Positions 9,646 through 20,485 of a stretch of 64,000 nt of DNA are shown piece by piece. The DNA lies in contig JARBTR010000001.1 of NCBI GenBank assembly GCA_029240105.1, positions 116,633-180,632 of the forward strand. The letters are read 5' to 3'. The position numbers and the translations under genes were made by a program. The stretch comes from Caryophanales bacterium. Its GTDB lineage: Bacteria; Bacillota; Bacilli; JARBTR01. The notes under the pieces were generated by a model. That model made no database searches. It was not told where the DNA came from and saw only the letters and a program-made list of their open reading frames with translations. Position 1 is the first letter of the stretch. Every line of letters begins with the position of its first letter.

Positions 9646-9843
9646 TGGGCAACAACTATTGGTACCAGTTGCTTTAGAAGGATGAACAATATGGATGTTT
9701 TGGCAATGAAACCCGCAGGACTCCCGTGGGAAAGTGGGTGCCCGAGACCTTAGGCTCAGGTGCTCACCCACAGGAAAGCACTGCGGGAATTCATCCCAAA
9801 CATCCGCGCAAATGTTTTAAAAGGACAGCTTGCTGGTTTTTCT
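9646..9843 (+). repeat. Palindromic intergenic repeat family 2, copy A (most complete)
   Basis: AACTATTGGTACCAGTTGCTTTAGAAGGATGAACAATATGGATGTTTTGGCAATGAAACCCGCAGG...GAGACCTTAGGCTC...CTGCGGGAATTCATCCCAAACATCC; near-identical to copy B at 49068-49192. Confidence 0.85.
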
Positions 9844-9859
9844 ATAAAGTCTGAGAAGA

Positions 9860-11227
9860 TTACTCCACAACCTTTAAATTTACAGTTGTTGAAAGACCAA
9901 TTGCACGATAAGTTAAAGTTGTTTCTCCTATCTTAAGTGGTTTCAAGTCCAAAACATCATTCATTTGGTTTACAATGGTAGCAATTGACTCATCTCCTAC
10001 TGACCATGTTCCCATTGTTTTAGCTCCTGATGGTGCTCCTAAGATAGCGAAAGATTGTTTTAATGAAATTGTTGTATCTTTTATTTCTGTAAACAATATC
10101 GGTAAAACAGTCACATGCAATGTATGTTTTTCATTCCCATTCATAAAAGTAAAAGTACAAGTTCCTGGCGAGACACCAAGAATTAAATCTTTTCTACCTT
10201 GATAGACAGTATTTAAAGTTGCAATATTAGGGTTGGAACTCTCAGAAGGTAATACTGTATTTAAGCCGTTTCCATCTACAAAAGTGATCGAATGAGAAAC
10301 AGTTTCGTTCACTTTTATATTTAAGTAATGGGAGAATGGTTCTTGTTTGGCAACGATACTGCTAGGCTTTTCAAATTTCCCAGGGATCGAAGATTTTTCA
10401 CCTTTAATACGGACACTTGCTGTTGCTAAATTTCCTAGAGAATCCTTGAAAGATACGATCGCTTCACCTAATGTCAAGGCATTTATATTTCCACTTTGAT
10501 CTACTATAAAAATTTTTTCATCACTACTTGCCCACGTTCCAACTTTTTCATTTGGATATTCTACATCATATAGTACTTCTGCTTTTGCAGTATTGCTTTT
10601 TGAGAGGTCAATTTCGATTGTTTTAGATGAAATGGAAAATGGTATAGGGACAATAGTGACCAATGAAACAGTTTTTCTTTTTGTTTCATTACTTTTAAAT
10701 ATGACATACGTTCTACCTTTTTTTACACCAGTAACATTTCCTTCTTGATCAACTGATGCTATGTTTTCATCTTGAACCTTCCAAACTCCAGTTTTGTCAT
10801 CCCCATATTTTTTTGGAAAAATAGCTTCAATTTTAGATGTTTCGCCAATTTTTAAACTGAGACTATTTGGTGAAAGCGTCTCAGGCTCAAATAATACACG
10901 GACTTGGATTTGAGTAGTATTTTTCTTTTTTCCTCCGTCATATGTAACTTTTGTTCTACCGAGTTCCTTTGCACTCATCATTCCGTTTTTATTGACCGAA
11001 ACTATTTCAGGATTATCAACAAACCATTCACCGTTTAGGTTGTTGTTTTTCACTTTTTCTATTTCTAACAAGCTTTTTAAATCAGTTTCAGAATCAATGT
11101 ATACATCAATTCGTTTCATTTGAAAATCGACTGATGCTGTTTCCTTGAAAATTATTTTTGCAGAAACTACAGAAGCCACTAAAAAAATTGCAATTACAAA
11201 AAGTAACATTCCTATTTTTTTGTTCAT
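9860..11227 (-). CDS. Membrane-anchored/secreted protein with repeated Ig-like (Big_2-like) domains
   Basis: N-terminal hydrophobic segment; repeated GxWxSxxxxIxxVxxxGxxxxxxxGxxxV pattern. Confidence 0.75.
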   Translation of the reverse strand: MNKKIGMLLFVIAIFLVASVVSAKIIFKETASVDFQMKRIDVYIDSETDLKSLLEIEKVKNNNLNGEWFVDNPEIVSVNKNGMMSAKELGRTKVTYDGGKKKNTTQIQVRVLFEPETLSPNSLSLKIGETSKIEAIFPKKYGDDKTGVWKVQDENIASVDQEGNVTGVKKGRTYVIFKSNETKRKTVSLVTIVPIPFSISSKTIEIDLSKSNTAKAEVLYDVEYPNEKVGTWASSDEKIFIVDQSGNINALTLGEAIVSFKDSLGNLATASVRIKGEKSSIPGKFEKPSSIVAKQEPFSHYLNIKVNETVSHSITFVDGNGLNTVLPSESSNPNIATLNTVYQGRKDLILGVSPGTCTFTFMNGNEKHTLHVTVLPILFTEIKDTTISLKQSFAILGAPSGAKTMGTWSVGDESIATIVNQMNDVLDLKPLKIGETTLTYRAIGLSTTVNLKVVE

Positions 11228-11407
11228 TTATTTCCCCCGCATTAGAACAAATTCTATTTAGATTCATAAAAATCTTACCATAATTTAGAAATTTATAAAC
11301 AAATAAACTTTATTTCCTTTTATCAATAAAAAGTACCCTCTTGCCCATTAAAAAACTAATTGTTTAAAATAAACCAAATAGAATTCAAAATATGTAGGTG
11401 AGTATAA

Positions 11408-12904
11408 ATGAGAGTGGATGAATATAGACGCTACGATGGACTAGGATTGGCAGAATTAGTAAAACTCAAGATGGTTTCGCCTAAAGATCTTGTGGAAGCA
11501 GCTTTTAAAAGAATTGAAGAAGTGAATCCGGCTTTAAATGCGGTTGTTAGAACCTATCAAGAGCAGGCATATAAAGAAGCTTTGGCACTAAAATTAAATG
11601 GACAACCCTTCGCAGGTGTTCCTATTTTATTAAAAGATATTTCACAACGAGTCCTAGGTCAGAAAATAACTTGTGGTTCGATTCTGATGAAGGATTATGT
11701 CTCACAAGGTGACTCTCACTTTGTACAACGACTCAAACAAGCTGGTTTTATCATCATTGGGCATACCAATACCCCTGAATATGGGTTGCGTAATATAACG
11801 GAGAATAAGTTATATGGAGCTACACGAAACCCGTGGAATCTAGAATATTCTCCGGGTGGATCAAGTGGTGGTTCTGCTGCAAGTGTTGCTTCGGGAATTG
11901 TTCCAATTGCTGGCGCAAGCGATGGAGGAGGATCTATACGAATTCCTGCTTCATTCACAAGTTTGTTCGGCATGAAACCAACTCGCGGGAGAACACCTGT
12001 CGGTCCTGGAAGTGGCCGACAATGGCATGGAGCAGCAATTGATTTCTGCCTAACGAGGTCTGTTCGAGATAGTGCACAAATGTTTGATGTGCTGTCTGTT
12101 TTTCAGCCTGAAGCTGCTTTTCAAGCTCCAGTTATAGAAAACAAGATGGCTGAATTAATTAACCAACCAGAAACAAAAAAATTCAAGATTGCTTTTACAA
12201 CAAAGTCACCAGTTGGAACAAAAGTGGACCCTGAAGCTAGTGAGGCGGTACACAAACTTGTAAAACTGCTCGAAGAACAGGGACATTTTATAGAAGAAGC
12301 TGAACTTCCAGTTGACGGCTTGCGACTCATTGAAAATTACTATCTAATGAACTGTGGTGAAATGGCATCAGATATGTTGTTTATCGAAGAGATGACCGGA
12401 AAAAAGGCAAGTGTAGCTGAATTAGATATTGTAGCTTGGGTGCTCTATCAAGTAGGGTTAAACCTTTCTGCAGTAGAATTTACAAGGAGTTTAGCAGAAT
12501 GGGATGTCGCTGCAGCACAAATGGCAACTTTTCATCAGAAATATGATTTGGTAATCACGCCGGCAACTGCCAGTTCGGCTCCACAAGTTGGTGAATTGAT
12601 GCAAACTCAAACTGAAATAGAAAAACTTTTAGAAGTGAACGAGTTGTCGAAAAAGGACCAGCTGCAATTGGTTTACGATATGTTCTTGCCGAGTCTTACC
12701 TATACACCATTCACACAGTTATCAAATTTAACTGGGCAGCCAGCTATGAGTCTACCTGTTCATTTGACAAAGGGTGGGTTACCACTAGGTGTGCAGGTTA
12801 TGGCACCAAAGGGTAGAGAAGATTGGCTTTATCAATTAGCAATAGAAGTAAAAAAAACAGATTTGTGGATTGATAGTAAACGTGAAATGAATTACGAAAC
12901 TTAA
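11408..12904 (+). CDS. Amidase (GatA/amidase signature family)
   Basis: GVPILLKDI; YSPGGSSGGSAASVASGIVPIAGASDGGGSIRIPASF amidase signature. Confidence 0.92.
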   Translation: MRVDEYRRYDGLGLAELVKLKMVSPKDLVEAAFKRIEEVNPALNAVVRTYQEQAYKEALALKLNGQPFAGVPILLKDISQRVLGQKITCGSILMKDYVSQGDSHFVQRLKQAGFIIIGHTNTPEYGLRNITENKLYGATRNPWNLEYSPGGSSGGSAASVASGIVPIAGASDGGGSIRIPASFTSLFGMKPTRGRTPVGPGSGRQWHGAAIDFCLTRSVRDSAQMFDVLSVFQPEAAFQAPVIENKMAELINQPETKKFKIAFTTKSPVGTKVDPEASEAVHKLVKLLEEQGHFIEEAELPVDGLRLIENYYLMNCGEMASDMLFIEEMTGKKASVAELDIVAWVLYQVGLNLSAVEFTRSLAEWDVAAAQMATFHQKYDLVITPATASSAPQVGELMQTQTEIEKLLEVNELSKKDQLQLVYDMFLPSLTYTPFTQLSNLTGQPAMSLPVHLTKGGLPLGVQVMAPKGREDWLYQLAIEVKKTDLWIDSKREMNYET

Positions 12905-13154
12905 AGTGTTAGTTATGAAATGAACCGTCTAAGATATGCACCTAAATAATAGATTTTTTCTATTGGAATAGGTTCATCTAGTAGAATGGTTCATTTTTTT
13001 TAAAAAAACGATACTTTTGTCTAAATTGGTATATGGTTAAATTTAGATGAAAACATTGTCGATTGATAGTAGAATTAAAGATTTTCTTTCTTTACTCATA
13101 ATACTTTTGTTATAATTAAGGTTAGTGTATTTTAAGGGAAAGAGGTGAAATGGG

Positions 13155-13883
13155 TTGAACAAAATTCCAAAGAAAGCGGTTAAAAAAGTGGAAGTAAACC
13201 GCTTGCATATCCTTGAAAAAGAATTGGATAGTATCTTTCAAAATAAAAAACTTCTTTTTCAAGCATTTACCCATTCATCTTATGTGAATGAGCATCGAAT
13301 GAAATCAGTAGAAAGCAACGAACGTCTTGAATTTTTAGGTGACGCAGTATTAGAGTTGACCGTGTCACGATTCCTGTATGAACAGTTTCCAAATTTACCA
13401 GAAGGTGAATTGACAAAAATGCGTGCAGCAATCGTTTGTGAACCATCACTCGTTAATTTTGCGAATCAGCTAAAATTTGGTGACTTTTTGCTACTTGGAA
13501 GAGGAGAAGATCAAACTGGCGGACGAAAGCGTCCTGCATTGTTAGCTGATGTGTTCGAAGCATACATTGGTGCGCTTTACCTTGATCAAGGAATCGAGAA
13601 CGTGATTTCATTCATGGAAAAATTTATTTTTCCGAAAATTAAGACAGGTGCTTTTTCACATGTGATGGATTATAAAAGTCAACTGCAAGAGTTTATCCAA
13701 AAGGATAATAGTCGCCAATTAGAATACGTAATAGTTTCGGAGACTGGTCCTGCTCATGCCAAGGTTTTTGTTTCAAATGTCAAACTTGATCATGAAGAAA
13801 TTGGAACCGGCACCGGAAAAACAAAAAAGGAAGCGGAGCAAAATGCTGCAGCAATGGCATTAGCAAAGTTGAATAAATTGTAA
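13155..13883 (+). CDS. rnc: Ribonuclease III
   Basis: [17 protein letters not shown] signature plus C-terminal dsRBD. Confidence 0.97.
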   Translation: MNKIPKKAVKKVEVNRLHILEKELDSIFQNKKLLFQAFTHSSYVNEHRMKSVESNERLEFLGDAVLELTVSRFLYEQFPNLPEGELTKMRAAIVCEPSLVNFANQLKFGDFLLLGRGEDQTGGRKRPALLADVFEAYIGALYLDQGIENVISFMEKFIFPKIKTGAFSHVMDYKSQLQEFIQKDNSRQLEYVIVSETGPAHAKVFVSNVKLDHEEIGTGTGKTKKEAEQNAAAMALAKLNKL

Positions 13884-13961
13884 TAGTGCATAGCCACTGA
13901 AACGGTATAGGTAAAGTTAATTTTGATACAAAGCTTTCAATAAAGTAAATGGGGAAAATTC

Positions 13962-16900
13962 ATGTATTTAAAACGATTAGATAGCTTAGGTTTTAAGGCA
14001 TTTGCAGAACGTACGACAGTGGACTTTGTTCCTGGAATTACAGCTGTTGTTGGACCAAATGGGTCCGGTAAAAGTAATATCACCGATGCGATAAGGTGGG
14101 TGCTTGGAGAGACCTCAGCTCGTACTTTGCGTGGAACAAAAATGGAAGATATCATCTTTTCGGGATCACAATCAAGGAAACCACTAAATTTTGCAGAAGT
14201 AACCTTAACACTCGATAACGCAGATAGTTATTTGCCTTCTGAATACAGTGAAGTGTCAGTCACACGTCGTGTTTATCGTTCTGGCGAAAGTGAATTCTTA
14301 ATTAATAAACAGCCTGTTCGTTTGAAGGATATTACTGATTTATTTATGGATACAGGTTTAGGAAAGGAAGCCTTCTCTATCATTGGACAAGGGAAGGTCG
14401 AAGAAATTATCAGCAGTAAGCCCGAGGATCGTCGAACGATTTTTGAAGAAGCGGCTGGAGTTTTAAAATACAAAAAACGTAAAGTTGCTGCTGAGAAAAA
14501 GCTTGATGAAACCCAAGTTAACCTAAATCGAGTCAATGATATTATTCATGAGTTAAGTGGTCAAATTGAGCCCCTCCGCATTCAATCGATACTTGCCCGT
14601 GACTACCTTGAAAAGAAAGCGGAACTCGAGCAATACGAGGTTGCTTATCTTGCACATGAAATTGAAAATCTTCATGAAAAATGGGAAACACTGACAAAGT
14701 TAATAAAAGAACATACTGAACAAGAAGTTAGTTTGGCAGCTACCATTACAACGAAGGAAGTATCATTAGATGGTCTTCGTAATGATCGAATGGTTTTAGA
14801 TGAAAAAATTTCTGCCTTGCAAGATCAATTTGCAACTATTACAGAAGAGTTTGAAAGACTTGAAGGCATTAAGGCTGTCAATGAAGAGAAAAAGAAAAAT
14901 GCTACTCAGAATGTTGACAAGATTAAATCTGAGATTGAACTGAATAAATTAGAAATCACAAATTTTACAGCACAATATGAAGAAGCAACAGTAAAATTAG
15001 AACAAATCAAAACCGAAATTGCAGAGATTCAAGAAAAGTTGAATCTTGAAAATGAACTGGCAAATGATGGATCTGAGTTTCAAAGTAGAATCGATGGTCT
15101 TCAAGCTGAGTTGATTGAACTTTTAAATGCACAAGCAAAAATTAAACATGAGTTAGAAATGCTTTCTAGTCAAAAAGCTTCCCGTGATTACAAATCACAA
15201 AAATGGCTAGATGAAAAAATCAAGCTTGATACAGAACGCGATCAAAATGAAGTTTTGATTAACGAATATGTTGCAAAACTCGAAATCATTAAAGCAGAAC
15301 TAGAAAAGACGGTTTCAGCATATCAATCTGAAGTACATCAATTAAACGAGGCAAAACTGCACTATCAACAAAAGAATGAAAAACTTAATCAAACTGCACA
15401 AGATTTACAACGTTTGATTTCAAGAAAAGAAGCACTTGAGGCATTGGAAGATGATTACCAAGGATTCTTTCAAGGTGTGCGTGAAGTTTTAAAGGAAAAA
15501 AATAAAAGTCTTCGTGGTATTGAGGGTGCGATTGCTGAATTAATCCAGGTTCCTAAGAAATACAACATGGCAATTGAGATTGCCCTTGGCGGGGCACTTC
15601 AAAATATCATTGTTTCTGATGAAGCTGCAGGACGCAATGCGATTGACTTTTTACGAAGAAATAAAATGGGACGAGCTACTTTCATGCCGCTTTCGGTTAT
15701 GAAGGGTAGAATGGTTGCCAATAATGTTGTAGACATCGCAAAGAAAAACAGCGCATTTATTGGCGTTGCGAGTGATTTGATTCAATTTGAACAGAAATAT
15801 GCTGAAGTCATTCAGAACTTATTAGGTAATGTCTTACTTGCAAATGATTTGAAGGCAGCGAACGAAATTGCTAAAGCAACGGAGTATCGTTATCGAGTTG
15901 TAACGCTTGATGGGGACTTAGTAAACCCTGGTGGAGCAATGACGGGTGGGGCGAGTAAACAAACTTCTTCACTCCTATCACGTAAATCGGAACTTGAAGA
16001 AATAGCACCACGAATCGTTTCAATGACTGCTGAAAGTGAAAGATTACGTAGCGAACTTCAGGAATTATCAATTGCTATTAGTAAGGCAGATACAAAGCAA
16101 AACGAGTATCGTGAAGCTAGTTCAGCACTTAGAGTTGAAGAATCTAATTTAAATGGCGATCTTTCAGGTTTGCGTTTAACAGAGAAAAATATTTCTGATC
16201 GTTACAAAATCTTTGAAGCAGACTTTGGTGCTTTTAAAGAAGAGAAGGAATTTAGTGAAGGCCGTGTTACTGAACTATCCGACAAACTTACAAAGACAGC
16301 AACTGAAATTGCTAAACTTGAACAAGCACTGAGCACACTCCAATCTCAAAAGAACGAAGCACAAAGAAATAAAGATAGTGTGACTGAGACTATCAACGAG
16401 TACAATATTGTAATTGCTCGTAAAACGGAACAATTAAACTTCCAAAATCAAGAGATGGCTCGTTACCTATTTGAAACGGATAAGTGTGAGGAACGGATTA
16501 AATCTCTAGAACTGGAATTAAGCCTTCTTGCTCCTAGTATTAATGAAGAATCACCTGAAATGATTGAGTTAATTCGTCTTTCTATGGAAAAAGCCGAGGA
16601 AAAGGCTTCAGCTTTAGCGGTACTTCAAGAACAACGAGGTATTCGTACGGAACTTCATATGAAGGAAGAAGATGACGACCGAGAATTGAAGGAATTACAA
16701 CGACAACATCGTGGATTGACAAATACTCTTCATGATGAAGAAGTGAAGAAAACACGTGCAGAAGTGGAAATGGAAAATCGTCTAACAAAATTAAGTGAAG
16801 AGTATCATTTAACTTTTGAAGCTGCGAAAGAAAAATACCCGTTAACAGTTGATCCTGCTGAAGCTCGTAAGAAAGTAAAACTAATCAACATCGCACTAGA

Positions 16901-17525
16901 AGAATTAGGAGTTGTTAATATCGGTGCGATTGATGAGTATGAAAGAGTTTCTGAGCGTTACAATTTCCTTGAAACGCAAAAATCTGATTTAGAAGAAGCG
17001 CGTCAAACACTTCTGGACGTCATCGCAGAAATGGACGAAGAAATGGTGAAACGATTCAATGAGTCTTTCACACAAATCCAAGTTTATTTTAAAGAAGTAT
17101 TCCCGAAACTGTTTGGTGGCGGCTTCGCTGAGTTGAAACTCACGAATCCAGAGGATTTACTCAACACTGGAATTGATATCGTAGCACAACCTCCAGGTAA
17201 AAAACTGCAACACTTAAGCTTACTTTCAGGTGGAGAACGAGCATTGACAGCGATTGCCTTACTTTTTGCCATCCTAAAAGTCAGACCCGTTCCATTCTGT
17301 GTATTGGACGAGGTTGAAGCGGCACTTGATGATGTAAACGTTCATCGTTTCGTTACGTACTTGAAAGAGTTCAGCAAGGAATCTCAGTTCATTGTCATTA
17401 CACATCGTAAAGGTACAATGGAAGGTGCAGATGTACTATATGGTGTTACGATGCAGGAATCTGGGGTATCAAAACTTGTATCTGTACGTTTGGAAGAATC
17501 TAGAGAACTAGTGGCTGTAAACTAG
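13962..17525 (+). CDS. smc: Chromosome segregation protein SMC
   Basis: 1187 aa; VGPNGSGKSNITDAIRWVLGE; C-terminal LSGGERALTAIALLFAIL. Confidence 0.98.
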   Translation: MYLKRLDSLGFKAFAERTTVDFVPGITAVVGPNGSGKSNITDAIRWVLGETSARTLRGTKMEDIIFSGSQSRKPLNFAEVTLTLDNADSYLPSEYSEVSVTRRVYRSGESEFLINKQPVRLKDITDLFMDTGLGKEAFSIIGQGKVEEIISSKPEDRRTIFEEAAGVLKYKKRKVAAEKKLDETQVNLNRVNDIIHELSGQIEPLRIQSILARDYLEKKAELEQYEVAYLAHEIENLHEKWETLTKLIKEHTEQEVSLAATITTKEVSLDGLRNDRMVLDEKISALQDQFATITEEFERLEGIKAVNEEKKKNATQNVDKIKSEIELNKLEITNFTAQYEEATVKLEQIKTEIAEIQEKLNLENELANDGSEFQSRIDGLQAELIELLNAQAKIKHELEMLSSQKASRDYKSQKWLDEKIKLDTERDQNEVLINEYVAKLEIIKAELEKTVSAYQSEVHQLNEAKLHYQQKNEKLNQTAQDLQRLISRKEALEALEDDYQGFFQGVREVLKEKNKSLRGIEGAIAELIQVPKKYNMAIEIALGGALQNIIVSDEAAGRNAIDFLRRNKMGRATFMPLSVMKGRMVANNVVDIAKKNSAFIGVASDLIQFEQKYAEVIQNLLGNVLLANDLKAANEIAKATEYRYRVVTLDGDLVNPGGAMTGGASKQTSSLLSRKSELEEIAPRIVSMTAESERLRSELQELSIAISKADTKQNEYREASSALRVEESNLNGDLSGLRLTEKNISDRYKIFEADFGAFKEEKEFSEGRVTELSDKLTKTATEIAKLEQALSTLQSQKNEAQRNKDSVTETINEYNIVIARKTEQLNFQNQEMARYLFETDKCEERIKSLELELSLLAPSINEESPEMIELIRLSMEKAEEKASALAVLQEQRGIRTELHMKEEDDDRELKELQRQHRGLTNTLHDEEVKKTRAEVEMENRLTKLSEEYHLTFEAAKEKYPLTVDPAEARKKVKLINIALEELGVVNIGAIDEYERVSERYNFLETQKSDLEEARQTLLDVIAEMDEEMVKRFNESFTQIQVYFKEVFPKLFGGGFAELKLTNPEDLLNTGIDIVAQPPGKKLQHLSLLSGGERALTAIALLFAILKVRPVPFCVLDEVEAALDDVNVHRFVTYLKEFSKESQFIVITHRKGTMEGADVLYGVTMQESGVSKLVSVRLEESRELVAVN

Positions 17526-17641
17526 CATCATAAAATTTTTAATTGAGAATAACTAAAACAAATATATTTATTGAGTAATTTTTAAAAATAGAAGTGCTTC
17601 TAATGGTTGCACTTCTAAACTACATAAACAGGGTGAACAAT

Positions 17642-18637
17642 TTGAATTTTTTCAAAAGATTAAAAGACAAAATCACATCTCAAACAACAGAAGTGACAGA
17701 GAAGTTTAAAACTGGGTTAGCGCGTACCCGTAATCAGTTTGCAAGTCAAATGAATGACTTAGTTGCTCGCTACCGTACTGTGGACGAAGATTTCTTCGAT
17801 GAACTTGAAGATTTGATGATTCAAGCGGATATTGGTCTTGAAACAGTTATGAAGTTAATTGACGAACTGAAAATGGAAGTCAAACGTCGTAATGTAAAAG
17901 AACCAAGTGCAGTACAATCCATTATCTCTGAAAAGCTTGTTGAAATTTATCAAGCTGGAGATGAGGGGACGCCAGATATTAAATTTGCGTCAGAGGGACT
18001 AACCGTCATTCTTTTCGTTGGTGTTAATGGTGTTGGGAAAACGACGACAATTGGGAAATTGGCACACAATTTAAAATCAGAAGGAAAGTCTGTTCTACTT
18101 GCTGCTGGTGATACATTCCGCGCAGGTGCAATCGAACAACTTGAAGTTTGGGGAGAGCGTGCTGGTGTTGAAGTTGTAAAGCAATCTGAAGGTTCTGACC
18201 CTGCAGCAGTTATTTACGATGCCCTGCAAGCAGCAAAGTCTCGTGGTGTTGATGTACTCATTTGTGACACCGCAGGCCGTCTACAAAACAAAGTCAATCT
18301 CATGAATGAACTTGAAAAAATCAACCGAATCATTGAGCGTGAAGTACCAGGAGCACCGCATGAAGTATTGCTCGTTCTTGATGCCACAACTGGTCAAAAT
18401 GCACTCGTTCAAACCAAGATGTTTAAAGAAGTCACAAATATTACAGGAATTGTTCTATCTAAATTGGATGGAACCGCAAAAGGCGGTATCGTTATCGCAA
18501 TACGTCGTGAGCAAGGTATTCCTGTTAAATATGTTGGTCTTGGCGAGAAAATGGATGACTTACAAAAGTTTGACTCAGAACAATTTGTGTATGGGCTTTT
18601 CTCTGACTTAGTCGATAAAGAAGCGGATTTTGAATAA
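17642..18637 (+). CDS. ftsY: Signal recognition particle receptor FtsY
   Basis: NG-domain GVNGVGKTTTIGKLA, DTFRAGAIEQLEVW, DTAGRLQ; TTG 17642 preferred start. Confidence 0.96.
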   Translation: MNFFKRLKDKITSQTTEVTEKFKTGLARTRNQFASQMNDLVARYRTVDEDFFDELEDLMIQADIGLETVMKLIDELKMEVKRRNVKEPSAVQSIISEKLVEIYQAGDEGTPDIKFASEGLTVILFVGVNGVGKTTTIGKLAHNLKSEGKSVLLAAGDTFRAGAIEQLEVWGERAGVEVVKQSEGSDPAAVIYDALQAAKSRGVDVLICDTAGRLQNKVNLMNELEKINRIIEREVPGAPHEVLLVLDATTGQNALVQTKMFKEVTNITGIVLSKLDGTAKGGIVIAIRREQGIPVKYVGLGEKMDDLQKFDSEQFVYGLFSDLVDKEADFE

Positions 18638-18693
18638 TAAACGATAATTTTCTATTAACAATGAATGAAATTTTATAAGAAAAGAGACATCTT

Positions 18694-19029
18694 ATGATAG
18701 AAAAAACGTTGCGTATGAATTACCTATTTGACTTTTATCAATCATTATTGACTGATAAACAACGTAGTTATATGGAGCTTTACTATCTGAACGACTATTC
18801 ACTCGGTGAAATTGGCGAGGAATATGTGGTTTCACGTCAGGCTGTATATGATAATATCAAGCGCACGGAAACAATGCTTGAAGAGTACGAAAACAAGCTG
18901 CACTTGTTTGAAAAATTTCAAGCGAGGTCTGAATTGATTGGACAAATCAAAGATCATGTATACGATTCGGCAAAGGTTTTACATTTAGTCGAATTACTCG
19001 AACTTTTAGAAGAAGGGAGTTCTGAATAA
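18694..19029 (+). CDS. ylxM: YlxM/p13-like DNA-binding protein
   Basis: 111 aa sigma4-like HTH, between ftsY and ffh. Confidence 0.93.
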   Translation: MIEKTLRMNYLFDFYQSLLTDKQRSYMELYYLNDYSLGEIGEEYVVSRQAVYDNIKRTETMLEEYENKLHLFEKFQARSELIGQIKDHVYDSAKVLHLVELLELLEEGSSE

Positions 19030-20390
19030 TGGCATTTGAAGGACTATCCGAGCGCCTGCAGAACACAATTAACAAAATTACAGGCAGAGGAAAACTTAAC
19101 GAACAAGACGTTAAAGACATGATGCGCGAGGTTAAACTTGCACTACTTGAAGCAGACGTAAACTTCAAAGTAGTAAAAGATTTCGTTGCAAAAGTACAAG
19201 AACGTGCTGTTGGCCAAGAAATAATGAAATCCCTTACACCAGGTCAAATGGTTGTAAAAATCGTGCAAGAAGAGCTCACTGAACTTATGGGTGGCACGAA
19301 TTCACGTATTGCAGCAAACCATAAACCACCAACCGTTGTCATGATGGTCGGACTTCAGGGTGCTGGTAAAACTACCACTACTGGTAAATTGGCATTATTA
19401 TTACGTAAAAAATACAATCGTAAACCGCTATTAGTTGCTGCCGACATCTATCGACCTGCTGCGATTAAGCAGTTAGAAACATTGGGTAAACAATTAAGCA
19501 TGCCTGTATTCTCATTGGGTAACCAAGTGAGTCCAGTTGAAATTGCTCGTCAAGCGATAGCGAAGGCAAAAGAAGAACATCTCGACTATGTATTAATCGA
19601 TACAGCAGGTCGTTTGCATATAGACGAAACGCTCATGAATGAGCTAAAGGAAATCAAAGAAGTTACAAATCCAACTGAAATCTTCTTAGTAGTTGATTCA
19701 ATGACAGGTCAAGTCGCAGTTGATGTTGCAAAAAGCTTCAATGATTTGCTGGATATCACTGGTGTCGTGCTAACGAAGTTAGATGGCGATACTCGTGGTG
19801 GTGCGGCTTTATCCATTCGTTCGGTTGCAGATAGACCAATTAAATTCGTCGGTATGGGCGAAAAAATGGATGCCTTGGAAGAATTCCATCCAGAGCGTAT
19901 GGCATCTCGTATCCTTGGTATGGGTGACGTACTTTCTTTGATCGAAAAGGCACAAGCAGACATTGATCAAGATGAAGCAATGAAGCTTTCCAAGAAAATG
20001 ATGCAAAACAAATTCGACTTGGAAGATTTCTTAGCACAAATTCAGCAAATTCGTAAAATGGGTCCTTTAGGAGATATCATGAAAATGATTCCTGGAGCCG
20101 GCAAAATGAAAGGTCTTGCGGATGCTCAAGTTGATGAGAAACAACTTAATCGTGTTGAAGCAATCATTCGCTCCATGACTAAAAAGGAACGTGAGAATCC
20201 AGACTTATTAAATGCTCGTCGAAAAATTCGCGTAGCGAAAGGTAGTGGAACATCCGTCCCTGAAGTGAATCGTTTGCTGAAACAATTTGAAGATATGAAG
20301 AAAATGATGAAGCAAATGACAGGAATGATGGGCGGAAAAAAAGGGAAAAAGGGCCGTGGCGGTTTAGGCGGATTTAAGCTTCCTTTTTAA
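19029..20390 (+). CDS. ffh: Signal recognition particle protein Ffh
   Basis: GLQGAGKTTTTGKLA; methionine-rich M domain. Confidence 0.98.
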   Translation: MAFEGLSERLQNTINKITGRGKLNEQDVKDMMREVKLALLEADVNFKVVKDFVAKVQERAVGQEIMKSLTPGQMVVKIVQEELTELMGGTNSRIAANHKPPTVVMMVGLQGAGKTTTTGKLALLLRKKYNRKPLLVAADIYRPAAIKQLETLGKQLSMPVFSLGNQVSPVEIARQAIAKAKEEHLDYVLIDTAGRLHIDETLMNELKEIKEVTNPTEIFLVVDSMTGQVAVDVAKSFNDLLDITGVVLTKLDGDTRGGAALSIRSVADRPIKFVGMGEKMDALEEFHPERMASRILGMGDVLSLIEKAQADIDQDEAMKLSKKMMQNKFDLEDFLAQIQQIRKMGPLGDIMKMIPGAGKMKGLADAQVDEKQLNRVEAIIRSMTKKERENPDLLNARRKIRVAKGSGTSVPEVNRLLKQFEDMKKMMKQMTGMMGGKKGKKGRGGLGGFKLPF

Positions 20391-20422
20391 ATTCAATCTA
20401 AAATCAGGTATTTTATTCAAAT

Positions 20423-20459
20423 AAAAGCATTTTAGCTATAAGGCTAAAATGCTTTTTTA
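20423..20459 (+). terminator. Rho-independent terminator after ffh
   Basis: AAAAGCATTTTAGCtataagGCTAAAATGCTTTTTT. Confidence 0.9.
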
Positions 20460-20485
20460 GAGTTGAGGGGCATTAAAAAGCTATT

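Noticed and set aside
12918-13002. AAATGAACC...GGTTCATTTTTTTT possible terminator after the amidase
   Set aside because: Arms are ~65 nt apart with competing pairings; not convincing enough to call
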